A model generated the notes under the pieces. The model did no database searches. It was not told the DNA's origin and saw only the letters and a program-made list of their open reading frames with translations. 64,000 nucleotides of DNA from positions 124,001 through 188,000 of the forward strand of contig NZ_JAHXGQ010000007.1 in NCBI RefSeq assembly GCF_019375475.1. Reading direction: 5' to 3'. The DNA comes from Saccharothrix obliqua (lineage in GTDB: Bacteria; Actinomycetota; Actinomycetes; Mycobacteriales; Pseudonocardiaceae). The position numbers and the translations under genes were made by a program. This document shows, in pieces, positions 1-10,259 of the stretch (positions within the stretch are counted from its first letter, which is position 1; the number at the start of each line of letters is the position of its first letter).

Positions 1-1995
1 GTCCAGCCGGGACGCGCTGTGCGCGCGGGCCAGGTCGGCGGGCAGGACGCGGTCGCCGAAGGCCAGCGCCCGCTCGTACGTGGCGACCACCCGCAGCTTC
101 ACGGGGGTGCCGTCGTCCAGGTGCATGGCCACCTCGTCGCCCAGCCCGACGCCACGCCACCGTGCCGTCGACGCGCTCAACGCGACCGTGTCACCGCGCA
201 GGTCGTCGAACGACCCGGACACCACACCGAGGTCCAGCACGCCGTCCGTGCCGGCGACGCCCAGCGCCGGCTGGCGCTCCACCTCCACCACCTCGCCCAT
301 GTTCGTGGTGACGATCACCTGCGTGCGCACCGCGGACCCCGCGGCGGCGACGCCGGGCAACCGCCGCGCCTCCTCCGCGACCTCCGGGGAGATCCCGCCG
401 GGCGCGGACAGGGCGTAGTCGGCGGTGGTGACCTCGGCGGTCTCGGTCACGGTCGCGGCGGTGACGGTGGTCTGGCTGAAGAAGTTCACCACGGCGAACG
501 CGACGGACAGCATCAGCGGCGTGAGGGCGGAGGCCAGGCGGCGCTGGTTGGCGCGGTTGTTGGCCGCCGCCAGGTAGCCGGGGACGCCGAACCGGGCCAG
601 CGGCGCGGACACGACGCGCAACACCGGGCCCACGGCACGCGGACCGAGCAACGCCAGGCCGATCACGACCAGCAGCACCGACATCGACGTGAGCGCCGCG
701 GCCAACTCGCCGCTCAGGTACAGCGGTGTGGTCGCCAGCCCGACACCGCCCAGCGCGAACACCCGCCCGGTGATCAGCCGACCACGCCCGACGACGGGTC
801 GCTCCACGGCGGCCTCGCCCAGCGCCTCGGTGGGCGGGATGCGCGCGGGACGCCGGGACGCCACCCACGCGGCGAGCCGGGCCGCGCCGAGCCCGAGGGC
901 GAACGCGGCCAGCAGCGGCAGCGGTCCGACGGTGAGCGCCAAGTCGTCGGGGATCACGCCGATCGCCGCGAACGCGTCCCGCAGCCCCTGCCCGACCAGC
1001 ACGCCGCCGGCCGCGCCGAGCGCCGCCGCCACCCCGGCGACGAGGGTCGTCTCGGCGCCGATCAGCTTCCCGATCTGCCGGGGCGTGGCGGCGATGGCAC
1101 GCAGCAGCGCCAGCTCGCGGCGGCGCTGGTCGATGCCCAGCGTGAGCGTGCCCACCACCACGAACACCGCGACCAGCAACGCGATACCGCCGAACGAACC
1201 GGAGATGGCGAGCAGCACCAGCCGCGACTGCCCGACCGCCGCGAACTCCACGGTGCCCCGGTCGTCACCGGACGTGACGACGACGCCCTGCCCGGCGAGC
1301 GCCTTCCCGACGCGGTCGGCGAGGTCGTCGCCCGCGCCGAACACGCCGATGGCGTGGAACCGGCCGGGCACGCCCGACAGCTCGCCCGCGTGGTCCTCGG
1401 TGAAGTACGCGCCGGACTGCTTGGCCAACGCGTCGGCACCGGCCGGCGCGGCGACGCCGACGACCCGGTAGGTCCGCGGCGTCGAGGTGGTCATCACGTC
1501 GACCCGCCCGCCCACGTCCACACCGGCACGCCCGGCCAGCGCCGCGTCCAGCACGACCTCGTCGTCCGCCGCGGGCGCGCGGCCGGCACGCAGCTCGAAC
1601 GGCGTGAGCACCGCCGAGTCCCAGTTGTGGCCGAGCACCTCGACCGGCCCGCCGCCCGCGACGACGCGGGCCGGGAAGGTCGTCTCGCCCACGGCCTTCG
1701 TCACACCGGGCACGGCCGCGACCCGGCCCACCAGGTCGCCGGGCACCGGCGGCGGCGTGCCGACCTGCTGCGCGGTGAGGGCGTCAGCGCCCTCGGGCCG
1801 CACCTCCTGGTTGCCGCCGACCACGACGGGCGCGGCGGCGTACCGCTCGGTCGGCACGCCGGACCGCAGCCCGGACTCCATCAGCATCCCGCACGCGGCG
1901 ACGACCGCCGAACCGCACAGGATCGCCACGAACGCGCCCACGAAGGCGAGCTTGCGGGCCCGCACCAGGCGCCAGGCCAGCGACAGCACGCTCAC
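1..1995 (-). CDS. ABC transporter permease, FtsX/MacB type (C-terminus cut by window edge)
   Basis: Membrane component of an ABC exporter or lipoprotein-release type system. The reverse strand is open for all 665 codons from a GTG at 1995 to the edge, so the stop lies outside. The N-terminus has one membrane helix, then a large extracytoplasmic region. From about residue 260 there is an FtsX-like bundle (LVLLAISGSFGGIALLVAVF) followed by the cytoplasmic signature RRRELALLRAIAATPRQIG. A second FtsX-like unit begins near residue 485, as is usual for these duplicated permeases. The start overlaps the stop of the upstream ATPase by 4 bases (GTGA), so the two are surely cotranscribed. The substrate cannot be read from sequence. 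Confidence 0.9.
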   Translation of the reverse strand, partial: MSVLSLAWRLVRARKLAFVGAFVAILCGSAVVAACGMLMESGLRSGVPTERYAAAPVVVGGNQEVRPEGADALTAQQVGTPPPVPGDLVGRVAAVPGVTKAVGETTFPARVVAGGGPVEVLGHNWDSAVLTPFELRAGRAPAADDEVVLDAALAGRAGVDVGGRVDVMTTSTPRTYRVVGVAAPAGADALAKQSGAYFTEDHAGELSGVPGRFHAIGVFGAGDDLADRVGKALAGQGVVVTSGDDRGTVEFAAVGQSRLVLLAISGSFGGIALLVAVFVVVGTLTLGIDQRRRELALLRAIAATPRQIGKLIGAETTLVAGVAAALGAAGGVLVGQGLRDAFAAIGVIPDDLALTVGPLPLLAAFALGLGAARLAAWVASRRPARIPPTEALGEAAVERPVVGRGRLITGRVFALGGVGLATTPLYLSGELAAALTSMSVLLVVIGLALLGPRAVGPVLRVVSAPLARFGVPGYLAAANNRANQRRLASALTPLMLSVAFAVVNFFSQTTVTAATVTETAEVTTADYALSAPGGISPEVAEEARRLPGVAAAGSAVRTQVIVTTNMGEVVEVERQPALGVAGTDGVLDLGVVSGSFDDLRGDTVALSASTARWRGVGLGDEVAMHLDDGTPVKLRVVATYERALAFGDRVLPADLARAHSASRLD

Positions 1996-2741
1996 CACTC
2001 CCCGAGGCTGGTCATGCGCCGGACGACCTGGTCGGGCGTCGGCTGGTGCAGTTCGCCGGCGAGCTTGCCGTCCGCGAGGAACAGGACGCTGTGCGCGTAG
2101 GACGCGGCCACCGGGTCGTGCGTGACCATCAACACGGTCTGGCCGACGGTGTCGACCAGGCCGCGCAGCAGCTCCAGCACCTGACGCCCGGTGCGGGTGT
2201 CGAGCGCGCCGGTCGGCTCGTCGGCGAGCAGCACCTCCGGCCGGGTGACCAGGGCCCGCGCGATGGCGACCCGCTGCTGCTGGCCGCCGGACAGCTCGGC
2301 GGGCCGGTGGTCGAGCCGGTTGGCGATGCCGACCCGCTCCACGACCTCCCGCAGCCACGCCTCGTCGACCCGCTTCCCGGAGAACCGCAGCGGCAGCGTG
2401 ATGTTCTCCAGCACGGTCAGCGAGGGGATCAGGTTGTACGCCTGGAACACGAACCCGATCCGCTCGCGACGCAGCTCGGTGAGCGCGTTCTCCTTGAGCC
2501 CGGCCAGGTTCGTGCCGCCCAGCAGCACCTGACCGGACGTGGGCCGGTCGAGTCCCGCGGCGCAGTGCAGGAACGTGCTCTTGCCCGATCCGGACGGTCC
2601 CATCACGGCCGTGAACGCACCGCGGCGCAAGCCGACCGTCACGCCGTCCAGCGCGGTCACCGCGTTCGCACCCGAGCCGTAGACCTTGCGCACGGACTCC
2701 AGCCGCAACGCGGTGTCCACGGCGACTGTTCCTGCCACCAT
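1992..2741 (-). CDS. ABC transporter ATP-binding protein, LolD/MacB type
   Basis: ATPase that energises the adjacent permease. About 249 aa, the normal length. Walker A is GPSGSGKST, the signature is [15 protein letters not shown], and Walker B is [12 protein letters not shown] followed by the H-loop MVTHD. The frame is open upstream to 2891, but the ATG at 2741 is preferred because GAGGAAAGGGA lies just in front of it and family members begin at this point. It sits directly after the divergent promoter region shared with the sensor kinase, which suggests control of the transporter by that two-component system (inference). Confidence 0.93.
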   Translation of the reverse strand: MVAGTVAVDTALRLESVRKVYGSGANAVTALDGVTVGLRRGAFTAVMGPSGSGKSTFLHCAAGLDRPTSGQVLLGGTNLAGLKENALTELRRERIGFVFQAYNLIPSLTVLENITLPLRFSGKRVDEAWLREVVERVGIANRLDHRPAELSGGQQQRVAIARALVTRPEVLLADEPTGALDTRTGRQVLELLRGLVDTVGQTVLMVTHDPVAASYAHSVLFLADGKLAGELHQPTPDQVVRRMTSLGEW

Positions 2742-2871
2742 CGTGATCCCTTTCCTCGACGTGTCACCAATCGTGCCGTCGTGGAAGGTCGTTCTCGATC
2801 CCGTAGGCGGGCGAGCCGGGGTATAGCCTGCACTACCGCGCCGATTGGGCATCGTGTGGACAATCGGTGAC

Positions 2872-4095
2872 ATGACCCGGCTGACTCCCATGTGGACCGC
2901 TATGCGCTACCTCGCTGTGGGGGCGGTCACGGCGTTCCTCTCCGTCTTCGCGTTGTGCGCGTTGGGCATCGTGCTCGTGCTGTGCGCGTTCGGCGTGGGG
3001 CTGCCCGCGCTGCCGGAGACGTTGAAGCTGGTCAGGCGGCTGGTGAACGTGGAGCGCCGCCGCATCGCGGCGTACCTGGGCGAGCCGGTGCCGGAGGCGT
3101 ACCGGGTGCTGGACGGCCCGGTGCTGACGCAGGTGGGCACGGCGCTCGCCGACCCGGCGAACCGCCGTGACGCGTTGTGGTTGCTCGTGCACGGCTTCGC
3201 CGGTCTCATCTACAGCGTGTTCGCGGCGGCGCTGCCGTTCAGCGCGATCCAGCACCTGCTGGTGTCCGTCTGCTGGTGGCTGGTGCCGGGTGGCGTGGAG
3301 ACGTCGTTCGGTGTCGTCGTGGACTCGTGGAAGACCACGCCGTACGCGTTGGGGGTCGCCGTCGTGTACGGGGCGCTGGCGTTCCAGCTCCCCCGGTTCG
3401 CGCGGTGGCAGGCGTTGTTCGGCCGGTGGCTGCTCGCGCCCGCGCCCGGGGTGACGCTGACCGACCGGGTGGCGGAGCTGACCGCGTCGCGAGCGGGCGC
3501 GCTGGAGGCGCACGGCGCGGAGCTGCGGCGCATCGAGCGTGATCTGCACGACGGCGCGCAGGCCCGGATCGCGGCGGTGGTGATGCAGCTCGGCATCGCC
3601 GACCAGGTGCGCGAACGGGACCTGGACCGGGCGTTCGAGCTGGTCCGCAAGGCGCAGGACACCGCGATCGACGCGTTGTCGGAGCTGCGGGACGTGGTGC
3701 GCAGCATCTACCCGCCGGTGCTGTCGGACCGCGGCCTGGACGGCGCGGTGTCGGCGCTGGCGGCGCGCTGCCCGGTGCCGTGCACGCTGGACGTGGCGCC
3801 GATCGGCCGCAAGCCCGCCGCGATCGAGGCGGCGGCGTACTTCATCATCGCGGAGGCGTTGACCAACATCACCAAGCACTCGGCGGCGGACGCGGCGGCG
3901 GTGCGGCTGGCCTCGGCGGACGACAAGCTGCTGATCACGGTCAGCGACAACGGGCGGGGCGGCGCGGACGGCAACCGGGGCAGCGGTATCGTCGGGATAC
4001 AGCGTCGGGCCGACGCGTTCGACGGCCACGCCGACCTGAGCAGTCCGCCCGGCGGTCCGACGGTGTTGCGAGTGGAGCTGCCTTGCGGGTCGTGA
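2872..4095 (+). CDS. Sensor histidine kinase, HisKA_3 (NarL-partner) type
   Basis: Membrane sensor kinase. The N-terminal half contains at least four hydrophobic helices (from MRYLAVGAVTAFLSVFALCA through YALGVAVVYGALAFQL) forming an actinobacterial-type sensor domain. It is followed by the HisKA_3 dimerisation helix with the phospho-acceptor in ERDLHDGAQARIAAV, and an HATPase_c domain with N-box EALTNITKHS and G-box DNGRGGADGNRGSGIVG. A GACAAT hexamer ends 7 nt before this ATG, so the mRNA may be leaderless. The response regulator overlaps its 3' end. The gene is divergent from the ABC transporter, a common arrangement for stress-responsive exporters. Confidence 0.9.
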   Translation: MTRLTPMWTAMRYLAVGAVTAFLSVFALCALGIVLVLCAFGVGLPALPETLKLVRRLVNVERRRIAAYLGEPVPEAYRVLDGPVLTQVGTALADPANRRDALWLLVHGFAGLIYSVFAAALPFSAIQHLLVSVCWWLVPGGVETSFGVVVDSWKTTPYALGVAVVYGALAFQLPRFARWQALFGRWLLAPAPGVTLTDRVAELTASRAGALEAHGAELRRIERDLHDGAQARIAAVVMQLGIADQVRERDLDRAFELVRKAQDTAIDALSELRDVVRSIYPPVLSDRGLDGAVSALAARCPVPCTLDVAPIGRKPAAIEAAAYFIIAEALTNITKHSAADAAAVRLASADDKLLITVSDNGRGGADGNRGSGIVGIQRRADAFDGHADLSSPPGGPTVLRVELPCGS

Positions 4096-4727
4096 TCGTC
4101 GAGGACGACGTGCTGCTGCGGGAGGGTCTCAGCCTGCTGCTGGCGAACGCGGGTGTGACCGTGGTCGCGGCCGTCGACAACGCGACGGAGTTCCTGGACG
4201 TCATCGCCGACGACCGGCCGGACGCCGTGGTGACCGACGTGCGGCTGCCGCCGACGTTCACCGACGAGGGCCTGCGTGCCGCCGCCGAGGCCCGCCGCCG
4301 CCACCCCGGGCTGCCCGTGCTGGTGTTGTCGGCGTACGTGGAGAACAGCTACGCGGCGGAGCTGCTGTCCGACGGCGTGGGTGGCGTGGGTTACCTGCTC
4401 AAGGAGAGGGTGGGCAAGGTCGAGCGGTTCCTGGACGCGTTGCGCCGCGTGGCGGAGGGCGGCACCGCGATGGACCCCGAGGTGATCTCCCAGCTGCTGG
4501 TGCGGCGCAAGCCGGACGACCCGCTGGCGACGTTGACCGCGCGGGAGCGCGAGGTGCTGGCGCTCATGGCGGAGGGCCACAACAACGCGACCATCGCGAC
4601 CACGCTGGTGGTGAGCGAGGGCGCGGTCCACAAGCACATCCGCAACATCTTCACCAAGCTCGACCTGCCGGGCGACGAGGGCGCGCACCGCCGCGTGCGC
4701 GCCGTGCTGGCCTACCTGAACGCCTGA
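4083..4727 (+). CDS. Response regulator, NarL/LuxR family
   Basis: DNA-binding partner of the upstream kinase, about 214 aa. The receiver domain starts RVVIVEDDVLLREGL, with acidic pocket ED, phospho-acceptor D in VTDVRLPP and a conserved Lys in YLLKERVG. The C-terminal LuxR helix-turn-helix reads LTAREREVLALMAEGHNNAT. I chose the TTG at 4083, which gives the family's usual N-terminus and has GGAG about 6 nt upstream. A GTG at 4092, overlapping the kinase stop as GTGA, is the alternative. The likely target is the divergent ABC transporter (inference). Confidence 0.9.
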   Translation: MRVVIVEDDVLLREGLSLLLANAGVTVVAAVDNATEFLDVIADDRPDAVVTDVRLPPTFTDEGLRAAAEARRRHPGLPVLVLSAYVENSYAAELLSDGVGGVGYLLKERVGKVERFLDALRRVAEGGTAMDPEVISQLLVRRKPDDPLATLTAREREVLALMAEGHNNATIATTLVVSEGAVHKHIRNIFTKLDLPGDEGAHRRVRAVLAYLNA

Positions 4728-4806
4728 TGCGTTAGGGTCACCGCGTGATCGCAGGTTCGGTGGTGTGGCGAAGCCCGTCTTCCTGACGGCTGCCCCTTTC
4801 CGAACC

Positions 4807-4849
4807 GAGCCGTCCCGCCGGCGGCTCGACCGCGTGCCCGGGACGGCTC
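4807..4849 (+). terminator. Strong hairpin after the response regulator
   Basis: Perfect 11-bp inverted repeat GAGCCGTCCCG / CGGGACGGCTC with a 21-nt loop that can itself pair. It lies 80 nt after the response-regulator stop. There is no U-tract, so it is either an intrinsic-type terminator of the GC-rich kind or a structure in the leader of the next gene. Confidence 0.45.
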
Positions 4850-4868
4850 CCCCTTGGCTGGAGCCCGG

Positions 4869-5915
4869 GTGGAGCACTCGAAATCCGTCCTGATCACCCG
4901 TGACCTGAGCGCCGACCGGCTGGTCCGCGTGGCGCGGTCTGGCACCGCGGTCCTGTGGCGCGGCGACTACCGCACCGCCGTGCGCCTGCTGGCCGCCGTG
5001 AAGCGGCGGTTGACGCCCCGGACCGCCGTGTCGTTCGAGGACCACCGGCGGGCGGTGGCCCGGCGCGCGCACGTGCTGGCGCACCTGCTGGTCGAACTGT
5101 CCCCGGACGGGCTGGCGTTGCCGCACGCGCCGGACGTGGTGGCGGCGTGGCGGCAGGCGCACGGCCCGCTCGACGGGCTCGTGCGGACGCCGTTGACCGG
5201 TCTGCTGGGCGTGCTCGGCGCGTTCCGGTGGCGGGCGGAGGGCGTGTGGGTGCCCGCCCTGGACGCCCGCGTCCACCCGCACTACGGGGTGTTCGCCCCG
5301 ACCCGGCAGGAGTACCTGGACCTGGTGGCCCGCGCACCGTGGCCCGCTCCGGCGACGGCGTTCGACGTGGGCACCGGCACGGGGGTGTTGGCGGCGCTGT
5401 TGGCGCGGCGTGGCGCGCGGCACGTGGTGGCGACGGACGTGTCGGCGCGGGCGGTGGCGTGCGCGGTGGACAACGTGACGCGGCTGGGCCTGGCCGGGGT
5501 GGTGCGGGTGCGGCACGCCGACCTGTTCCCGCCGGGCCGGGCGGACCTGGTGGTGTGCAACCCGCCGTGGTTGCCGGGTGTGCCGTCGTCGGACCTGGAC
5601 GCGGCCGTCTACGACCCGGGTTCGGCGGTCCTGCGTGGTTTCGCGGCCGGGTTGGCGCGGCGGCTGAACCCCGGCGGCGAGGGGTGGCTGGTCCTGTCGG
5701 ACCTGGCGGAGCGGCTGGGGCTGCGCGCGCCGGGCGAGGTGCCCGCGTTGTTCGCCGCCGCCGGGCTGGCGGTGCTGGACCGGCTGGACGTCCGGCCCCG
5801 GCACCGCACCGCCCGGCGGGGCGACCCGTTCGCCGCCCAGCGCGCCGCCGAGGTGACGTCGCTGTGGCGGCTGGGCGTCAGCGGGCCGCGGCGAGCGCCC
5901 GGTTCAACGCGGTGA
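4869..5915 (+). CDS. Class I SAM-dependent methyltransferase, HemK/RlmG-like
   Basis: A 348-aa protein with a poorly recognised N-terminal half and a Rossmann methyltransferase domain from about residue 160. It has SAM motif I FDVGTGTGVLAALLA and the catalytic-type motif IV VVCNPPWLPG, which is typical of enzymes that methylate planar amides or exocyclic amino groups (PrmC/HemK, RlmG and RsmC-like). The substrate is unknown. GTG at 4869 has GGAG 7 nt upstream; a TTG at 4854 is in frame. The 3' end overlaps the convergent kdpC by 38 bases. Confidence 0.8.
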   Translation: MEHSKSVLITRDLSADRLVRVARSGTAVLWRGDYRTAVRLLAAVKRRLTPRTAVSFEDHRRAVARRAHVLAHLLVELSPDGLALPHAPDVVAAWRQAHGPLDGLVRTPLTGLLGVLGAFRWRAEGVWVPALDARVHPHYGVFAPTRQEYLDLVARAPWPAPATAFDVGTGTGVLAALLARRGARHVVATDVSARAVACAVDNVTRLGLAGVVRVRHADLFPPGRADLVVCNPPWLPGVPSSDLDAAVYDPGSAVLRGFAAGLARRLNPGGEGWLVLSDLAERLGLRAPGEVPALFAAAGLAVLDRLDVRPRHRTARRGDPFAAQRAAEVTSLWRLGVSGPRRAPGSTR

Positions 5916-6429
5916 CGTTGACGCCCGGCTCGCCGAGCACCCCGCCGCCCCGCCCGTCGACGCTGTCCGCGACCAGCCGCCGCACCAGGTCCTCGCCCAG
6001 GCCGGTGGCGCGCGCCACGCGCGGCACCTGGAGGTCGGCGTACGCGGCGCTGATGTGGGGGTCGAGACCGGACGCGGAGGCGGTGACCGCGTCGTCCGGC
6101 ACGCGGTCCGCCGGCACGCCCTCACGCCGCGCCACGGCCGCGCGCCGCTCGGCGACCACCGCGTCGTAGCCGGCGTCGTGCTCGCCCTTGTTCGACCCGC
6201 CGGACGCCGGCGGGGAGGCCGCCGAGGGCCGGGTGTGGAACCACTCGTCGCCCTCCCGGTCGACCGCCACCAGCGTGGTGTCGACGGCCTCGGCGTGGTC
6301 GTGCAGGCCGGGCAGCCGGGACACCGCCCACACCGCGGTCGGGTAGAGCACGCCGGTGACGACGGTCAGCACCAGCAGGACGCGCAGGCCGGCGAGGGCC
6401 TGCTTCAGGAGGTTGTTCATCCGGTTCAC
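5878..6429 (-). CDS. kdpC: Potassium-transporting ATPase subunit C
   Basis: Small subunit of the KdpFABC high-affinity K+ pump, 183 aa. It has one N-terminal membrane helix ([20 protein letters not shown]) and a periplasmic-side domain. The family hallmarks are [28 protein letters not shown] and VPRVARATG. The ATG overlaps the kdpB stop by 4 bases. It is the last gene of the operon, and no kdpDE sensor genes are present in this window. Confidence 0.96.
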   Translation of the reverse strand: MNRMNNLLKQALAGLRVLLVLTVVTGVLYPTAVWAVSRLPGLHDHAEAVDTTLVAVDREGDEWFHTRPSAASPPASGGSNKGEHDAGYDAVVAERRAAVARREGVPADRVPDDAVTASASGLDPHISAAYADLQVPRVARATGLGEDLVRRLVADSVDGRGGGVLGEPGVNVTALNRALAAAR

Positions 6430-8459
6430 CCGATTCCGGGGACGAGTCGCACCAGCAGGTCGATGAGCCAGATCCCGGCGAAGGGCGCGATCACGCCGCC
6501 GACGCCGTAGACCAGCAGGTTGCGCCGCAGCAGCGCGGCGGCGCCGGCGGGCCGGTAGCGGACACCGCGCAACGCCAGCGGGATCAACGCGACGATCACC
6601 AGCGCGTTGAAGACGACCGCGGACAGGATCGCGGACTTCGGCGATGCCAGGTGCATCACGTTGAGCGCGTCGAGCTGCGGGTAGATGGCCGCGAACATGG
6701 CCGGGAGGATGGCGAAATACTTGGCCAGGTCGTTGGCGACGCTGAACGTGGTCAACGCGCCACGCGTGATCAGCAGCTGCTTCCCGATCCGCACGACTTC
6801 GATCAGCTTGGTCGGGTCCGAGTCGAGGTCGACCATGTTCCCGGCCTCCTTCGCGGCGGAGGTGCCGGTGTTCATGGCGACGCCCACGTCGGCCTGGGCG
6901 AGGGCGGGCGCGTCGTTGGTGCCGTCACCGGTCATCGCGACCAGCTTGCCGCCCTCCTGCTCGCGGCGGATCAACGCGAGCTTGTCCTCGGGCCGGGCCT
7001 CGGCGAGGAAGTCGTCGACGCCCGCCTCGGCGGCGATGGCCCGCGCGGTGAGCGGGTTGTCGCCGGTGACCATCACGGTGCGGATGCCCATCGCGCGCAG
7101 TTCCGCGAACCGTTCACGCATACCGGGTTTCACCACGTCCGACAGCTCGATGACGCCCAGCACGACGTCGTCCTCCGCCACGACGAGCGGTGTGCCGCCC
7201 CGTGCGCTGATCCCGTCCACGACCCCACGCGTCGTCTCGTCCAGCTCGAACGCGCTCGCCGCGCCCTTGCGCACGCGGCGGCCGTGCAGGTCGACACCGC
7301 TCATCCTGGTCTGCGCGGTGAACGGCACGAACTCGCCGGTCTTCTCGTCGTCGGTGGCCTCCGCCGACCGGCCGTGCGCGGTGACGCACAGCTCGACCAC
7401 GCTGCGCCCCTCCGGGGTGCCGTCGGCGAGGCTGGCGAGGCGGGCCGCGTCGACCAGGCGGTCCAGGGGCGTGCCGGGCGCCGGGACGAACGCCGTGGCC
7501 CGCCGGTTGCCCCACGTGATGGTGCCCGTCTTGTCCAGCAGCAGCGTGTCGATGTCGCCCGCCGCCTCGACCGCCTTGCCGGACGTGGCGAGCACGTTGC
7601 GCCGCACCAGCCGGTCCATGCCGGCGATGCCGATCGCCGACAGCAGCGCGCCGATCGTGGTGGGTATCAGGCACACCAGCAACGCGGTCAGCACGATGAC
7701 CGACTGCTCGCCGCCGGAGTGCACCGCGAACGGCTGCAACGCCACCACGGCGAGCATGAAGATGATCGTCAGCGTGGACAGCAGGATGGTCAGGGCGATC
7801 TCGTTCGGCGTCTTCTGCCGCCGCGCGCCCTCCACGAGCGCGATCATCCGGTCCACGAACGACTCGCCGGGCCGGGTGGTGATGCGCACGACGATCCGGT
7901 CGGACAGCACGGTCGTGCCGCCGGTGACGGCCGAGCGATCGCCACCGGACTCCCGGACCACGGGCGCGGACTCACCGGTGATGGCCGATTCGTCGACGGT
8001 GGCGATGCCCTCGACCACGTCGCCGTCGCCGGGGATCGTCTCGCCCGCCACGACCACCACGAGGTCGCCGACGGCCAGCTCCGCGCCGGGCACCGTGCGG
8101 CCGTCGGTGAGGTGGGCGACGGTGTCCTCCTTGACGCGGCGCAGCGAATCGGCCTGCGCCTTGCCGCGGCCCTCGGCGACCGCCTCCGCGAGGTTCGCGA
8201 ACAGCACGGTGAGCCACAGCCACAACGCCACGGCGACGGTGAACGTGCTCGGGTCGGCCGCGGCGAACACCGTGACCAGCGCCGAGCCCACCCACACCAC
8301 GCACAGCACGGGGTTGCGCAACTGGTGTCGGGGGTGGAACTTGCGCAACGCGTCGGGCAGCGCCGCGATGAGCTGCCGCGGGCCGAACGCGCTCGACGGC
8401 GCCCGGCGTGGCGCGGGTCGGTCCGGCGCGTGCCGGGTGCGTTCTTCTGTCGTGGTCAC
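6426..8459 (-). CDS. kdpB: Potassium-transporting P-type ATPase subunit B
   Basis: Catalytic P-type ATPase subunit of the Kdp K+ pump, 677 aa. The phosphorylation motif [10 protein letters not shown] is near residue 307, with TGES in the actuator region and hinge motif [18 protein letters not shown]. The frame is open much further upstream, but that part is antisense-like read-through of kdpA. The real start is the GTG at 8459, overlapping the kdpA stop as GTGA and giving an N-terminal tail before the conserved [15 protein letters not shown]. Confidence 0.96.
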   Translation of the reverse strand: MTTTEERTRHAPDRPAPRRAPSSAFGPRQLIAALPDALRKFHPRHQLRNPVLCVVWVGSALVTVFAAADPSTFTVAVALWLWLTVLFANLAEAVAEGRGKAQADSLRRVKEDTVAHLTDGRTVPGAELAVGDLVVVVAGETIPGDGDVVEGIATVDESAITGESAPVVRESGGDRSAVTGGTTVLSDRIVVRITTRPGESFVDRMIALVEGARRQKTPNEIALTILLSTLTIIFMLAVVALQPFAVHSGGEQSVIVLTALLVCLIPTTIGALLSAIGIAGMDRLVRRNVLATSGKAVEAAGDIDTLLLDKTGTITWGNRRATAFVPAPGTPLDRLVDAARLASLADGTPEGRSVVELCVTAHGRSAEATDDEKTGEFVPFTAQTRMSGVDLHGRRVRKGAASAFELDETTRGVVDGISARGGTPLVVAEDDVVLGVIELSDVVKPGMRERFAELRAMGIRTVMVTGDNPLTARAIAAEAGVDDFLAEARPEDKLALIRREQEGGKLVAMTGDGTNDAPALAQADVGVAMNTGTSAAKEAGNMVDLDSDPTKLIEVVRIGKQLLITRGALTTFSVANDLAKYFAILPAMFAAIYPQLDALNVMHLASPKSAILSAVVFNALVIVALIPLALRGVRYRPAGAAALLRRNLLVYGVGGVIAPFAGIWLIDLLVRLVPGIG

Positions 8460-10078
8460 AGCAGGGCCTCCGCGATGGGACCGAGGGCGAGAGCGGGCAC
8501 GAAGGTGAGGGCGGCGACGAGCACGACGGAGCCGCCGAGCACGGACGCGAACAGCGGACCGGTGGTGGGCAGCGTCCCCGCGGTCGCCGGTGTGGCGCGT
8601 TGCGCGGCGAGGGAGCCGGCCAGGCACAGCACGGCCACGATCGGCACGATCCGGCCCAACGCCATGCACACGCCCAGCGAAGCCTGGAACCAGTCGCTGG
8701 TCGCGGTGATCCCGGCGAACGCGCTGCCGTTGTTGTTCGACGCCGACGCGTAGGCGTAGAGGATCTCCGTCAGGCCGTGCTCGCCCGAGTTGTTGAGGTA
8801 ACCCGGTGTGCTGGGCAGCAACGCGGTGACACCCGCGCCGATCAACAGCACGGTGGGCATCGCGAGGATCGACACGGCCGCCGCGGTCACCTCGCGCCGA
8901 CCCAGCTTCTTGCCGAGGTACTCGGGGGTCCGGCCGACCATGAGGCCCGCCAGGAACATCGCGATGACGGCCATCACCAGGATGCTGTAGAGGCCGGTGC
9001 CCACGCCGCCCGGCGTCATCTCGCCGAACAGCATGTTCAACAGCGTCGCGCCGCCACCGAGTCCCGTGTAGCTGTCGTGCATCGAGTTCACCGCACCGGT
9101 GGACGTGGCGGTGGTGGTGTTCGCGAACAGGGCGCTGGACGGGATGCCGAACCGGAGTTCCTTGCCCTCCAACGGCCGCAGCCCGTGTGCTTCGGCCACC
9201 CAGACGACGGTGAGCATCGCCGACCACAGCACGCCCATGACGCCGATCAGCACGTAGCCCTGCCGGCGGTCGCCGACGAGCGTGCCGAACGTGCGGGTCA
9301 GGCACACCGGGATGACGAGGATCAGGAAGACCTCGACCAGGTTGGTCCAGCCGTTGGGGTTCTCGAAGGGGTGCGCCGAGTTGGCGTTGAGCACGCCGCC
9401 GCCGTTGGTGCCGAGTTCCTTGATGACCTCCTGGCTCGCCACGGGCGCGATCGCCACGGTCTGCCCGTCGACGTCCACACCGGACCGGAAGCTCATCACC
9501 ACGCCCAACGCCACCAGCACGATCGCGAACACGAACGCGACGGGCAGCAGGACGCGGATCGTGCCGCGCACCAGGTCGACCCAGAAGTTGCCGAGCCGGT
9601 CGGTCCGCTGCCGCGTGAAACCACGCACCAGGGCGACCGCGACCGCCATGCCGACCGCGGCGGACACGAAGTTCTGCACGGTCAGCCCGACGAGCTGGAC
9701 CGCGTGCCCCATCACGGTTTCCGGCACGTACGACTGCCAGTTCGTGTTCGTCACGAAGCTGACGGCCGTGTTGAACGCGATGCCCTCCGGGACGTTGCCG
9801 CGGTCGTAGTCGAACGGCAGGACCGACTGGACGCGTTGCAGCACGTACAGGAACACGATTCCGACGAACGAGAAGCCCAGCACGCCGAAGGCGTAGGTGC
9901 TCCACCTCTGCTCGGAAGCCGGGTCGACGCGCGCCAAGCGGTAGATGACGCGCTCGACGCGCGAGTGCCGCGTGCCGGAGTACACGCGGGCCATGTAGTC
10001 GCCGAACGGCCGGTACACCGCCGCGAGCGCGGCGACCAGCACGCCGACCTGGAGGAGGCCGGCCGCGGTGGACGGCAT
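8456..10078 (-). CDS. kdpA: Potassium-transporting ATPase subunit A
   Basis: K+-channel-like subunit of Kdp, 540 aa with about ten membrane helices. Selectivity-filter regions such as [27 protein letters not shown] and [13 protein letters not shown] are all present. The start is the ATG at 10078, sharing one base with the kdpF stop (TGATG). Open frame upstream of it belongs to the tiny genes before it and was excluded. Confidence 0.96.
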   Translation of the reverse strand: MPSTAAGLLQVGVLVAALAAVYRPFGDYMARVYSGTRHSRVERVIYRLARVDPASEQRWSTYAFGVLGFSFVGIVFLYVLQRVQSVLPFDYDRGNVPEGIAFNTAVSFVTNTNWQSYVPETVMGHAVQLVGLTVQNFVSAAVGMAVAVALVRGFTRQRTDRLGNFWVDLVRGTIRVLLPVAFVFAIVLVALGVVMSFRSGVDVDGQTVAIAPVASQEVIKELGTNGGGVLNANSAHPFENPNGWTNLVEVFLILVIPVCLTRTFGTLVGDRRQGYVLIGVMGVLWSAMLTVVWVAEAHGLRPLEGKELRFGIPSSALFANTTTATSTGAVNSMHDSYTGLGGGATLLNMLFGEMTPGGVGTGLYSILVMAVIAMFLAGLMVGRTPEYLGKKLGRREVTAAAVSILAMPTVLLIGAGVTALLPSTPGYLNNSGEHGLTEILYAYASASNNNGSAFAGITATSDWFQASLGVCMALGRIVPIVAVLCLAGSLAAQRATPATAGTLPTTGPLFASVLGGSVVLVAALTFVPALALGPIAEALL

Positions 10079-10179
10079 CAGAACCTCTCCGGGCGGATCA
10101 GCGCGACGAACAGGTACCCGATCAGCAGCAGGGCGAGCACGCCGCCGACGGCGTTCGCCACCACACCGGTGCCGCTCAC
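10078..10179 (-). CDS. kdpF: Potassium-transporting ATPase subunit F
   Basis: A 33-aa single-helix peptide ending in [13 protein letters not shown], the standard KdpF C-terminus. In known Kdp structures KdpF stabilises the KdpA/KdpB interface. GTG start at 10179 overlaps the stop of the preceding 27-aa gene by 4 bases (GTGA), and the stop shares a base with the kdpA start. Confidence 0.88.
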   Translation of the reverse strand: MSGTGVVANAVGGVLALLLIGYLFVALIRPERF

Positions 10180-10259
10180 AGCTTCTCCAGTCCGCGCACG
10201 CCCAGCGCCAACAACGTGAACACACCGATCAGCAGCAGCACATAGGCCAGATCGGCCAT
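10176..10259 (-). CDS. 27-aa membrane peptide leading the kdp operon
   Basis: MADLAYVLLLIGVFTLLALG plus a basic tail ending RGLEKL: one hydrophobic helix followed by a charged end. GAAGGGAG lies just upstream of the ATG. It is the first cistron of the kdp chain and is coupled to kdpF by a GTGA overlap. From general knowledge, similar tiny ORFs precede kdpF in other actinomycetes, usually unannotated. It could be an extra Kdp subunit or a leader-type cistron; sequence alone does not decide. Confidence 0.7.
   Translation of the reverse strand: MADLAYVLLLIGVFTLLALGVRGLEKL

Noticed and set aside
19-2100. 693-codon plus-strand open frame
   Set aside because: Antisense to the ABC permease; composition is His/Arg/Gly-rich and shows no fold. 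The permease frame runs off the edge, so it can easily be missed.
6651-10219. Long plus-strand frames opposite kdpB and kdpA
   Set aside because: The minus strand encodes full Kdp subunits with all motifs; these are shadows.
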